From Smittium culicis (lineage: Eukaryota > Kickxellomycota > Harpellomycetes > Harpellales > Legeriomycetaceae), in the NCBI GenBank assembly GCA_001970855.1, contig LSSN01000009.1:9805-72917 (forward strand): DNA of 63,113 nucleotides. The letters are read 5' to 3'. Positions within the stretch are counted from its first letter, which is position 1. Each line of letters opens with the position of its first letter. The notes under the pieces were generated by a model that worked only from the letters and a program-made list of their open reading frames with translations, was not told where the DNA came from and searched no databases. The translations under genes were made by a program, and so were the position numbers. Of the stretch, positions 11,569 through 22,700 are shown one piece after another.

Positions 11569-14020
11569 ATGGCGAAAAATTCCAGCTCCACTGCAATAAA
11601 TGGTAAGATATTAGCACTATTATTCTCATTTAAAAAAAATTCTGCGTTAGATTGATTAAAACGTACTAATAAATCATTAATGTATAAATAGAGCCATTTT
11701 CTGATGAATTGGGTCCTAGTTTTGTCGATAGAAGTTTAGATGCAGGCAACAGTTACCAAAATAATAGGTATGAAGATGACCAATATGGAAAAAACAATGA
11801 CCAATTCAGTTGGATGGATGATGAAGATGAAATATTTGATATAAACGTAAACAAATATGAAAAAAAAATGGACCTTAAAACAAGGTTTAAAAAAAGGTTG
11901 ATAAACTTCGGTTTTCATCTGGTATTTGCCATTATACTATTGATACCTGCAATTATTGTTATATTCAAGTTTCCTATGATACCGCTTCTAGCAGAGTTAA
12001 ATCCGCAACATCCTCTTTTTAAAAAATATTCGTTCTTGCAAACGCTAGCATGTGTTTCTATATTGTGCTCCGGAATGGTTGTATTTCATTTTATATTGCT
12101 AGTTGTCTTTGCTGTAATCGCTAAGATTTATGCTTGGATATCGATTTCAATAAATCCCGAAAAAGTCTCATCAAGAATAGAAAAACTAGAGGTAATTTCT
12201 TTGTCTCATCAATAAATAATTTTAGAAATTAAATAACTGTATAAATTTTCATAATTTTAATAGTTTATGCGTTCGTTACAAAAAGAGGTTGTTTTTTTTA
12301 TCACTTCGTTTGTCGCTTTGTTGTCTTGGATATCTGTATTTCCTAGTAACAGTGTTGGGGTTTTTATAAATGGTAAAAGTACCAAAACATGGAATCAGTT
12401 TACTTTTATCTTTTTAATTTTCTTGTTTGTAGCAGGAATATTGTTTTTAATTGGTAAGAAATGTTTTTAAATAATTTCTTGAAATTATCAAACTTATATT
12501 TTTGACTTTTTTTATTTATAGAGGGAATAATTATTAAGAATTTAGGTAATTTTAAAAAGCATATATTTAATTTACCAGCATTTAAATTTATTATAATTGA
12601 ATGTAAGCTAAAAAAGATTTAAATTATTTAAATTATAGCTAAAATATTCCACAAAGACGTATACCTTGATAGGCTACGTAGACAAAGAAGTGTGGGTGAG
12701 ATTATCAGTTTTTTGGAAGATTTAAAAGCATCTTTTGAAGGAAAATCTAGGTTTTCAGCTAAAGGGCTAAAGGAAAATGTTTCTGATTTCGATTTAAAAG
12801 CTTTGGGTATTTCTGATATCAATATGCAAAATTCTAGGTATAAAGTTGAACAGGCTATTCTCAAGTCAAACACGATATTTAATAGAATCGTATCAAAGAA
12901 GGTAGTGAAATGTATAACTCCAGAAGACTTTTTTAGAATATATGATGATAAGGAAGATGCAATTACCGCATTTAACATTTGTGATGCTAACGGTAATGGT
13001 ACTATCTCTAAAGATGAATTTCAGAATATTTTTGTTGAATATTACACGGAAAAGGGTGTATTATCTGATACACTATCTGATATGACACAAGTGCTAGGAA
13101 AAGTTCATTCCTTTTTGAAAGCTCTGATCTGGGTCATACTATTCGTTTTTGTTTTGATCTTCATGACTCTAAATCCTCTAAAAAATATTGCATCCTTCTT
13201 TACCTTGTTTTTAGGTAGGCAATTTATTTAAATATTATATACTCTATTCTTTTAAGCTTATTTTTATAACCAAAATATCTTTATTATTAGCTCTAAATTT
13301 CGTGTTTGGAAACTCTCTCAAAACCACTTTCGATTGCTTTATATTTCTATTTATGTGTAACCCTTTCGATGTCGGTAAGTATAATGGAATTAAATATTAT
13401 GTGTACCCCGTTTTAGTTTAAAAATCGAGCACGATTCTATAAAAGATATTAAATACGCTATTAATGGTTTTATTATATTTAGGGGATCATGTAAAAATCG
13501 ACGAGGATTTTATGTTTGTTAAGAAGATTAAATTACTTAGTACAATATTTACTAAAACAGATGGCCAACTCGTAGTTATTCCAAACACCACTCTTCAAAG
13601 TAAAAAGGTCATTAATTTTAGACGATCAGAAGACCAAAAGGAGTTTATAAGTAAGTATTTTTTTATAAAAATATTTATAAATTCAACTAATATAATTTTT
13701 TTAAATTATTAGCGTTTAACATAAACTTTGATACATCGACTGAGCTGATTGAGGAATTGTCTAAAAGAATGAAGCTATTCTTGGAAAATAATCCTATTTA
13801 TTTCAAGTCTGACTTATTTGTTAAGTGTGTTGAAATTATTGATTGTTCAACTATTAAAATGTCATTCGGTTTCATATACAGAAAAAATTGGCAAAGCTTA
13901 TCAAGCTGGAGTGCTTCAAGAAGTAACTTTGTGAACGCACTAAGAACGGAAATGATTGAACTGGATATCACTGTTGGCCATGGGCCTGCAAAAATAATAG
14001 TTATCAATTCTGATGAGTGA
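11569..14020 (+). CDS. MscS-family mechanosensitive channel with EF-hand, fungal Msy type (spliced, 627 aa)
   Basis: Membrane channel of the MscS superfamily. Fission-yeast Msy1/Msy2, the closest described type, sit in the ER and limit calcium after hypo-osmotic shock. Eight exons: 11569-11602, 11692-12191, 12264-12453, 12522-12545 (24 nt), 12639-13214, 13291-13374, 13483-13650 and 13713-14020, total 628 codons. An acidic cytosolic N-terminus is followed by hydrophobic segments near residues 82-104, 125-160, 187-205 and 224-241, then an amphipathic segment with the FH...Y.DRL motif. A canonical EF-hand loop (DANGNGTISKDE, residues about 365-376) follows, then two more membrane spans. The MscS pore and beta domain starts at about 442, with FVFGNS, FL...PFDVGD and the VIPN motif near NTTLQSK. 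The EF-hand is intact at all calcium-ligand positions, so direct calcium gating is plausible. Confidence 0.93.
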
Positions 14021-15303
14021 ATATTCATACGATCATTTTTAATTTCTAATGCTAAAATTCATCTAATATTTTCAAACTATAAATTTTCTAAGTAAAAAAA
14101 TAAAATTAATATGTATTAAGATAGATTATTTTTCTACAATTTACATAAAAAAATTTTAAATTATCTGATTCTTACTGAATTACTTTAGAGTTTTTGGCAC
14201 GTTGTTTTAATAAAATGAAAACTGTGTAATAATTTCAGCTCTATGGAAGGTTTAATATGTATATTGATTATTTTTAAAATTTAAGAGATGTGAAAGCAGT
14301 ACGATTTATGTTTTATGGCTTTCAATCAAATATGATATTACTCTTTTTATTGAAAATTTTTAGCACTGTTGAATTTTTCAATAAGTCCTATTAGAAGTTT
14401 TATGGTTCCAGCTAAGCTCATTGAGTTCAATCTTCATTGATTGCAGCTTTAATCCACTAATATCGTAATTTTCTTTGTGTGTTTAGAATGAAAAAAGACA
14501 GGTTGTTTTCTCAAATTTAATAAATTTTAGAAAAATAAAAGTTTATTATAATTATGATATATAGCATAATCTTATTTATATAAGGTTACCCTTTATAATA
14601 ATCTAGAATAAGAATCGGTTTTTTTAAATTTACAACCAAATATTAAGAGTATATTTAAATAAGTACAGATAAAACTTTATAATTTTAAAAATATCTCTAT
14701 AAGCATAATGTACTCAAAATTGGAAAATAAGTGGTATAATAATTAATCCTGTTTTATTACTATTTTGTAAAATATATTTAAGCTCTTTCAGGAGCGTTTG
14801 AGTTTTTTTGAGCTACCAAAATTGTTCAACCAAATGGCAATCTGATAAATATAAAAATCAAGCAAATAATTTATTAACTATTTTATTAAGTGAGAATAAT
14901 AAAAAATGATTTTAATAGGGTTAAACTATTTTAAAATTTAATTGATTATATGAGAGTTGGCCCCAGAAAGAGTAAAATAGATGCTTTGGATCAATTAAAT
15001 TCGATATTCTTATAATTAAATATACATTTAGGTCAAAGTTTTGGTAACATAAACTAAAGCGAAAGCTGTTTTCATTACCTTTAAGCGTTCGCTGAACAGG
15101 ATATTTACGAAATAAATGTCAATTATTGGTATAGAATTTTATTCAAATAAAGCTCATAAATGAATAGACCAATTAGATATATTAACAAAACTAAAGTCTT
15201 TAATTTCTGGCCAATAATTCATATTAATTTTTTTGCAATATAAAATAATTCTAGGGTATCAATCTTATCCCCATAAGTGTAGATACCTAAATAATTTCTT
15301 GTC
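14021..15303. other. Intergenic region between the MscS and U6 genes
   Basis: About 1.3 kb of AT-rich DNA. No ORF or repeat of note was seen. It should include the 3' end of the MscS transcript. I saw no obvious tRNA B-box-like element. Confidence 0.45.
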
Positions 15304-15310
15304 TATATAA
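15304..15310 (+). promoter_or_regulatory. TATA box of the U6 gene
   Basis: A TATATAA stretch lies 28-34 bases upstream of the predicted U6 5' end. That is the expected spacing for TATA-dependent Pol III transcription of U6 in fungi, animals and plants. The distance to the 5' stem-loop is the main support. Confidence 0.65.
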
Positions 15311-15337
15311 ACAGTTTTTTTCAGTTTATGTTGTCAT

Positions 15338-15360
15338 GTCTTCGGACCTCTGACACTTGA

Positions 15361-15392
<32 letters not shown>

Positions 15393-15450
15393 GGCCCCTG
15401 CGCAAGGATGACACGTAAATCTTGAATGGCAACCTCTACGGAGGAATTTT
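15338..15450 (+). ncRNA. U6: U6 spliceosomal snRNA
   Basis: The catalytic core snRNA of the major spliceosome, transcribed by RNA polymerase III. The sequence shows the near-invariant U6 core: an ACAGAGA box within ATACAGAGAAGATTAGC, then the AGC triad and the internal stem-loop region with CCCCTGCGCAAGGATGACAC. The 5' end is a short hairpin, GTC-TTCG-GAC, matching the U6 5' stem-loop. The RNA would be about 113 nt, close to the usual 100-112. Unlike fission yeast, the core is not interrupted by an intron. Near the 3' end a CCTC-TACG-GAGG hairpin with a UNCG-type loop sits just before the T-run; this is not a standard U6 feature that I know. The presence of U6 fits the intron-rich genes around it. 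Confidence 0.97.
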
Positions 15451-15453
15451 TTT
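15447..15453 (+). terminator. Pol III T-run terminator of U6
   Basis: Seven consecutive T residues directly follow the 3' hairpin of U6, as expected for RNA polymerase III termination. The mature RNA should end within this run. Confidence 0.85.
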
Positions 15454-15792
15454 AGCGTTTTTTGGTCGGATTTTATCATTTATTTTTATATGTAACTGTT
15501 ACAATCTGTTGATTTAAAATAATAGTCTCTTGTATAAAAATTTTTTCTTACCTAAAAATTTCCAAGATCTTCAAATAGCCTTATTGACAATTCTAATCGT
15601 TCTCACTTTTAATTAATTATGAACATTTAGCTATTCTTACAAGATCAAAAATAATCCAAAATACTGATATTTGCTAAAATTATATTTTTACTGGCCATTT
15701 AAAATATACATAGCTTTAATAAAAATACAAACGTTTATGTAAAACCTTTTAATCCTGAAATTTCTTTATTAATTATTCGAATAATAATTGAA
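15454..15792. other. Short intergenic region between U6 and the CDK gene
   Basis: About 340 bases, AT-rich, presumably the promoter of the kinase gene. I looked for a downstream Pol III B-box as found in budding-yeast U6 and saw only a weak GGTCGGAT-like stretch at about 15463, which I do not count as one. Confidence 0.4.
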
Positions 15793-17698
15793 ATGATGAA
15801 TCAGATAAGCGAGTGTAATGAAATTGATAATTATAAAAAGATTAACAGAATAGGCGAAGGTTCATATGGAATTGTATAGTAATTTTACTTTTATCATTTT
15901 GTTTTATTATTAAATCACTGGCAAACGATTTTTTGTTTCCTTTTTGTAATTAGGGATTATTGAAACCAACTATTTTGGATATTTTGTTCAGTAGGGCTAA
16001 ATGTAAATATACTGGGAAATACTTTGCGATAAAAAGAATTCAGGCACGCGATTCCGACGAGTATGGATTTCCTATTCATAGCCTCAGAGAAATTCGAATG
16101 TTGTATCATTTAAACCATATTAACATTGTTAAATTTCATCAGATACTAAAGGGTGACGATCTAGACCAAGTATTTATGGCAATGGAATACTGCGAGCATG
16201 TAATTATTTTTACGATGTACCTTTATTTAAAAACTATTTTGTAAACTGATAATTATGTAGTATTATTTCGATAGGATCTAGGTGCTTTACTTGATTATAT
16301 TGATAAGCCTTTTAGCTTTGCTGAAAGTAAGATCTACTTTATATTTTTATACTCAATATAGGCATATAAAGCCTTTCTTTTACTACTTTTTTTTTACCAA
16401 TCTAGTAAAATGTTTGATATGGCAGCTTTTATCTGGCACAGCTTATTTGCACCAAAATAACATCATTCACAGGTAATAACTTTCTCTCTGAATAGTTAAA
16501 CGATTTTTAAAATACGATAAATATTTATGTATAAATCAATATTACAGGGATTTGAAGCTGTCGAATTTATTATTAACAAGCAAAGGCGTCTTAAAAATAG
16601 GTATACAATTTATATTCAATTTCCCCTTTCTTCTCTTCTTTTTTCGCATTGAGTTCTTTGGTGCAGATAGAGCAATTCATAAGCAGTATTTTTGAGCTTT
16701 TTAAAAATTGTCTTACTTTTTATTTTTGTTTAGCTGACTTTGGCTTAGCGCGAAATAGCTATGGCGAATCTGAAGTGCTTACGCCTGGAGTTGTTACTCT
16801 ATGGTACAGAGCTCCAGAGCTTTTATACGGAGACACAAAATATAACTACTCTGTTGATATGTGGTAAATTATTTGTTGACTTCTTTATCGTTATACTCAA
16901 AAAATAAAAACTAACAATCTCAACTCGGAAATATAGGTCGATTGGATGTATATTATGCGAGTTTTTATGCCATAGACCATTTTTACCTGGAAATTCACAG
17001 ATTGAGCAACTGAATTTGATTGTTAATGCTATAGGTTCCCCTTCTAATAGCGAAATGGAGTTTTATAACTCTCTACCATTAGCTAAAAATATTAATCTCC
17101 CGAAACAATTGTGTGTTTTTTTAATTTTTTTTTCATATTGCCAATATTTAGATTTTTTTTTTCTATGCTTATATTTAATTTTTATTTCATTATTATTTAA
17201 TTCTTTAGATATAACAGCCTTTCTGATATGATTCCATTCGCAACGGAAGAGTCAATAAATTTTTTAAATAAGCTTCTAACTTATTTACCTGAAAATAGAA
17301 TAACTTGTGCGGACTCACTTAACCATGAATATTTTTCTGAAGTTCCCAAAGGTTTTTATACTTTTTATTTTTTAAACTCGCTTAATATAAACTGACATCT
17401 GTCTTATTTTTTATTTTTAGCTGTTGATCCTGAAATGCTTCCCAGATTTGCGGAAGATTATAAATATAGGACTGACTGTATTAATGATTTACAAGGTGTG
17501 GAAAGTAAATTTCAGAGTAAACCTGATTTTGAGCCACCCAAAAAAGCTGATTCAAATAATAATAAAAAGCTTAAAAAAACCAAATTGAAAATCAATGACT
17601 CTAATTTTGAATTTGAGTTCGATTTAGGATCGTTAGTCAGAGCTGATAAAAGTCAAAAACGGAGCAAAAGACACAAGAAAAAAAACTTACGAGCATAA
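15793..17698 (+). CDS. CDK10/CDK11-type cyclin-dependent kinase (spliced, 396 aa)
   Basis: Serine/threonine kinase of the CDK10/CDK11 (PITSLRE) branch, whose members act in transcription, splicing and cell-cycle control with cyclin L or M type partners. Nine exons: 15793-15878, 15992-16199, 16275-16326, 16406-16472, 16548-16600, 16734-16863, 16937-17110, 17209-17351 and 17421-17698, total 397 codons. Visible are the G-loop GEGSYG (21-26), Lys43 in FAIKRI, the cyclin-binding helix PIHSLRE (56-62, a PITSLRE variant), HRDLKLSN (from about 137), ADFGLA (156-161), and a T-loop with [14 protein letters not shown]. Phospho-acceptor Thr172 is present. The tail after PEYF-like HEYF and DPEMLP is basic and lysine-rich. 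YCEHDLGALL and [10 protein letters not shown] resemble CDK10 more than CDK11. One intron starts GTGTGT and one GTTTTT, both weak donors. Confidence 0.93.
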
Positions 17699-18560
17699 TA
17701 AATAGATATTATACTTATTTTTGCTAAACTTATTTGTTAGACAAAATTATAAATCTGCTTATTTAAAAATAAAAAATATAGGTCTCACATTTATAAATGA
17801 TTATTTTAGTCGTATGTCACATATTTCCATTCTAACAAGTCTTGACCAATTTGAGTTTTTTAATTCATTTAAAAAAATATATAAAGCTGGCCTCTTTTAT
17901 TTATATATTTTAACCCTTTTAGAACTGAAAAGAAATATTATAAAAAACGCGAGTTTTACTGTGTAAAGATTTACTAGATATTCAAATCATTTTGTTGATG
18001 GGAACAAAATTTTAGGAAAGCTAAGCCTATCTGCTTCAAAAGATATAGCAACATAATCTTGATGACAACTGTTGCTTTATTTTTTTTTTTTTGGTGTAAA
18101 CTAAATAAGTTTGTTTTTTTGAGGTTATATGGCTATAATATAAATATCTGTTGAAATCAGTTACTTTTAGGGAGAATATTAAATTTTATTCTCTGTAAAT
18201 ATCAACCATAAGCAAAGAGTATTAATTTCTAAACGATAATTTAACTGGATAAAAAAAATATTAATTATTTTTATTGATGTTTAATAAGTTAATAATTAGC
18301 TATAATAATCTATAAAGCTATATATTAGTAAACTAACAGTATAAACACTAGAATAATAAAAGAATGTAATAAGTAAGTGTATCATCTGATGGAATAATCT
18401 TATGCGGTATTTTTTTTTTGGGTTTAAACAACGCGTGTAGTAAAGCTATGTTAGAGTAAAGTGTGTTATCTGACAAAAGAAAAATGCTGAATATTTTATA
18501 ATAGCCTATTACGCTTCATTTTTTCTACTTTGAAATGGGAAATTTTATTTTTTTAGATTT
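17699..18560. other. Convergent intergenic region after the CDK gene
   Basis: About 860 bases between the 3' ends of the kinase gene and the minus-strand coiled-coil gene. It contains an 81-codon plus-strand open stretch at 17721-17966 with no recognisable motif and a TAA/AT-rich composition. I treat that as chance or 3' UTR. Confidence 0.4.
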
Positions 18561-19706
18561 TTAATTTGTATTCTTGCTGCCTATTTTGAATTTGGAAAAG
18601 TTAAATTTGGAGGCATTAGTAGACTTATGAGGTTTAAAGTCAGGAAATGAATTTGGATTCATGAATTTGGTAGAGCCTGAGGATGTGCTTAAGGACGAAA
18701 CTACGGGCTCAGCATTGGATGTATACTTATTAGAGCTCAAAACTTTAAAGCTGGATGATATAGACGGGTCGAATTTAAACGTGGGAGGGTTATATTGTTC
18801 ACTTTTCTGGTTGTTGGGTGGTTGCGATTCTTGATATGAGTCGGTGTAAAGCTGGTTTAAAGTTGAGCCTTTTGGGCTAAAGCTCAATCTGTCAGCAGAA
18901 TCTACAAGCTCGAATTCCATACTTGAAGGAATATCAATTGCTCGCCCGTTGGATGCAGTTTCTTGGGATGTACTAGCGGTATCTTGAATAGAGGGAAACT
19001 CTTCTTTTTTCTTTAGGTTTGACAAGGATAAAGAGTCGCTCTTATTTGGAGAAGAATCAGGATTCTCTTCTGGTATATAAAGGCTGTCAACATTTCTATT
19101 AGTTCCCGCGTGAAGCTCGTATTTATTAAATCTACTCAAGAAAATAGAGTCTTTTCTGAACGAGTCCATTTTCCTGTTAGTTTTTTTGGATTTATTATAA
19201 ATTGATGTGGTTCTTTTAAAACCGGCTAGCTCTGAGGCTTCAACGTACTTTGCAAATTTCTTGACTTTGATCTCTTCTTTCAGCATTGATATCTGTGTTT
19301 GGGCTTCTCGTAGCTCTTCTTCTAAATCGTCGATATCTTTCTGTTGCTCAGATACTTTTCTCTCTAGTAGCAGTATTTTTTTACCTTGATCAGTATCATA
19401 AGAAGTTTGATTTAGGCTTGATTTTAAATCTCTATTAAAATTTGTAGTCTGTTGAACATTGCTGTGTAGATTTATAAATTTATCGCCTAATGTTGAGTTG
19501 CTTTGGTTTTCAATACTGGTTGGATTGTATAAATAATCGCTAGATATTGAAGAGTTTGGGCTTGAGGAGAAACTATTCATTAATATACGAGTTTCTTTTG
19601 ACAGTGGGAGGCTTGAAGCGCCGTTGAAAAAACAATATACATGGTCAAGTATACCTTTGAGTTCGAGTATTGCAGCTCTGTGCTTCTCTAATAAATCGGA
19701 ATTCAT
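18561..19706 (-). CDS. Coiled-coil, Ser-rich protein of unknown function (381 aa)
   Basis: I do not recognise this protein. It is a single long minus-strand frame of 381 residues, far longer than chance allows in such AT-rich DNA, starting at the first ATG. An N-terminal helix-forming segment (MNSDLLEKHRAAILELKGIL, residues 1-20) is followed by a Ser/Asn-rich stretch. A clear coiled coil comes next (about residues 108-150) with KKILLLERKVSEQQ, DDLEEELREAQ and ISMLKEE heptads. The remaining 230 residues are Ser/Asn/Pro-rich and probably disordered, with several SP and TP-like sites (for example DSSPNKS and FSPKG) that could be phosphorylated by proline-directed kinases. The architecture resembles scaffold or cytoskeleton-associated proteins, but no family is claimed. 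It is convergent with the CDK gene. Confidence 0.75.
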   Translation of the reverse strand: MNSDLLEKHRAAILELKGILDHVYCFFNGASSLPLSKETRILMNSFSSSPNSSISSDYLYNPTSIENQSNSTLGDKFINLHSNVQQTTNFNRDLKSSLNQTSYDTDQGKKILLLERKVSEQQKDIDDLEEELREAQTQISMLKEEIKVKKFAKYVEASELAGFKRTTSIYNKSKKTNRKMDSFRKDSIFLSRFNKYELHAGTNRNVDSLYIPEENPDSSPNKSDSLSLSNLKKKEEFPSIQDTASTSQETASNGRAIDIPSSMEFELVDSADRLSFSPKGSTLNQLYTDSYQESQPPNNQKSEQYNPPTFKFDPSISSSFKVLSSNKYTSNAEPVVSSLSTSSGSTKFMNPNSFPDFKPHKSTNASKFNFSKFKIGSKNTN

Positions 19707-22700
19707 GACGAATTTGAAAATAAATTATTTTTATATAAAAAATTAGTCAAACTAGACAGGCTTTATTAATCCTTAAACTTAAGTTTGTAGATGATAAGTA
19801 GTATATATACGCAAAATAAGCCTGCCCTTTGTCTGTTTGTCTCTTATTTCATACAAGTTTGAATTCAGCACTCGCGCAAATAGAATACTTGATTGGGGCT
19901 GTGCTTTTATTTGACCTTCATTACATTGGTGTTTTTTTTTTTTTTTGCTTCAATTTCATTCTGCCCTCAATAGCATTTTATTTGTTGCCTCTGATTCGCC
20001 TGACACTTTCAAAATTGTGCTTTGGTTGTCTATTGGCTAGTCCTATCCATTTTTGGGGGAAACATTTGCTTTTTTAGCATAGCTTTGTAAATATAACGTA
20101 ATTAGATCGTACAATTCAAGAGAAATCATGAAATTTTCAGAGTTTGCAATAATAATTTTAGCCATACGCTCTACTTCGAGCGAATTGTTTGGTCATAAAT
20201 AACTCTAATTTCAAATCCCAAATTATAGGTAGAAAATAAAAAATATAGTCTATTCCTGCAAATGTATGTTTTTGTGCGCAATTACGTTGGAAGCACTGAT
20301 AAAATCTCCACCTCAAATACCAAACTTTAGAATCAGAACTATTTTCATACGCTAATAAATGGATTTAATATTATTTACCGGAGTAAATAGTGCATCTCTC
20401 AAAGTAAATGGACGCGTCAGCTTTTTAAAAATGCTTGTGAACCACATCAACTACTGCAGATGGCTATTTTTAGCCCCTAAAATAGCGGTTTGAATTTGTG
20501 CATCAAGCGCATATTAGATTGTGTTTAGAATTATGTAAGCTTCGGTAAGTCTTAGTAGCAACCGTAGTTCAAACTTTTTAAACAAATTCAATAACTAAAC
20601 AACTTTCCAAAAAAAAAAAATACTTTACAAAATCTATATATTTACTTAATACATAGATTTATTTTAAGCTTTCAATATCTAAACAGCGTATTTTTTACCT
20701 CTATTTTACCCGAATAGCCTGAACTAATTATGCAAAAACAGGTCTATTTTATCAAATTATAATTATATATTATGTCAATAATGAAACATCAAGATAACTT
20801 AAAATAGCTATCTTTTCATAAACACATATTCTATTTGGTATAAGAACTTCTCGGTTAAGTCGATAATATCAGCTGCTTACTTTTTTTTTTTTTTTGAAAA
20901 TTATGCTCATCAAACCTATTAGCAACTAACAATAATCAAAAATAGATTCTATTTAATTTGATGATGTTTATTATTATAGCTTTTCATAACATTCGTATGT
21001 TTAAACTTCCAAACAAATTAAATATTCGTTTATTTTTAATAATTTTTTATTGCGGAATATAAATTTCCTTTAATGGTAATATCAATAAAACATCCCTACA
21101 TGTTTCCAAAAAAAAAAATTCACTTTTCTATATTTTACTAGTGGAATTTATTTCACTGTGGCTTAATAAAATTATACTAAAAAAAATTAATATAAATTGA
21201 CACATAGAAAGTAATTTTATTTTAACTAAATGCTATTTTAACTTCACCTTTTTGATGTATACTGATGTTTATGAAGTGATTTTCCCATTTGAAAACAACC
21301 TCCTAGAATTGGTTCGATTACACTGAATAATAGAGCGGTAGTAATTGGTTATTACTTATATTTTAAAATGATTCAATTGATATCTATTGAACCATTCAGT
21401 CGTTTTAGAATAAATATTTAAAAATCTTTATAAAATTTTGCACACAATTTCCTTGGGCAAAGTTAGAGTTTATCACAAGAAATATTATTTTCTGTTATAA
21501 ATTAGACTCATTCAATTTTATATCAGTGTTATAAAATCTAAAATATTCTATAGAATATTATAAAAATTAAAAACCCATATTTACTTTGTAAATATTTACA
21601 TCAAAAACAGTGTTCCTATTTTAATACTTATTAATTCTTACTCTACATATAAATACTTGTATAAAATTTATAAAGACTCTATTTAGCCTTTTTTTTATAA
21701 CAAATATATTTCAATTATTTTAGAGATAAAAATAATAAAATATCCAAATATTGTTTAATTTAGCTTGGAAAAAAATTGTCAAAATTTCTCTCTAATTTCA
21801 TTGTCACTTTCAGTTATTGTAAAAAAAAAACTTTATTGTGGTAATTTGAAAATATTTTTGGATTTGATTTTTATATATAAACTACAATTATTTCGATTTT
21901 CATTATTTTTTGGTTTACTGAAAAATATCAAATTTTATCTATAAATACTCGTCATTTATATTTTAATTGTGTTCAATCTGTATTAAAAGATCTTATCCTC
22001 ATCAATTTATCATTTATTTCACATGAGCTGTATGGATTATTTTGGTATTAATTACTTCTCACAAGTTTTTTAGATATTAGGGCGAAGTTTGCCATTAAAA
22101 ATCGCTTATTAATAAATATATATTTATTATCGATAATATCTACTTATTCTTCTCTGAGGTTTCAATCTTCCATGCATAATAAGTTCCTACAGATAAATTT
22201 GCTTCTGTTTTTTTAGCTGATATATGAATAGAATTTTTTTTTTTTAATTAAATTTATAGTAAAGATTTTGTGATGATACTTTTGTTTATTTCATTTTACG
22301 ATTAAAAATTGCTAGCATCTGTAGTAAAATTTATAAAGCAAACATCGACTGAGGGCAAGACTTATTAACTTTGGCCTTGCAGCCTAGTGTTTTTTTTTTT
22401 AATAAAGAATAAATTTCACAACTTTGAAATAATAACAATATGTGTAAAGAAAATCGTAGTTAAATTTATGGTAATAATAATAAAACGATAAACCAACTTT
22501 CTCTTTGGATTAGCTCTGTAATAAAAATAACTCTTTGTAAACATAAGTTATCATATTTTCAAAAAATAAAGGAAAAAATTGCATTTTTTATATCATTGGG
22601 TAATAACTTAGCTATTTGTATTTTAGCAGGTAAAAATAATCTAATTAATACATATTTTAATTATTTATTTGGTTCAATTGGGAAATTAAAAAATAGCCTA

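Noticed and set aside
15454..15500. Downstream B-box for U6
   Set aside because: Only a weak GGTCGGAT-like match; the TATA box alone explains the promoter.
17721..17966. 81-codon frame downstream of the CDK gene
   Set aside because: No motif, AT-driven composition (Ile, Lys, Phe, Leu), located in a convergent 3' region.
20127..20340. Possible small secreted protein: hydrophobic start at 20127 spliced to a second open exon near 20249
   Set aside because: A GT-AG splice does keep a frame open for about 57 codons, but short spliced frames of this kind are easy to find by chance and no conserved feature was seen.
21290..21330. GGTTCGATTACAC resembling a tRNA B-box
   Set aside because: No A-box at the right distance and no cloverleaf could be folded around it.
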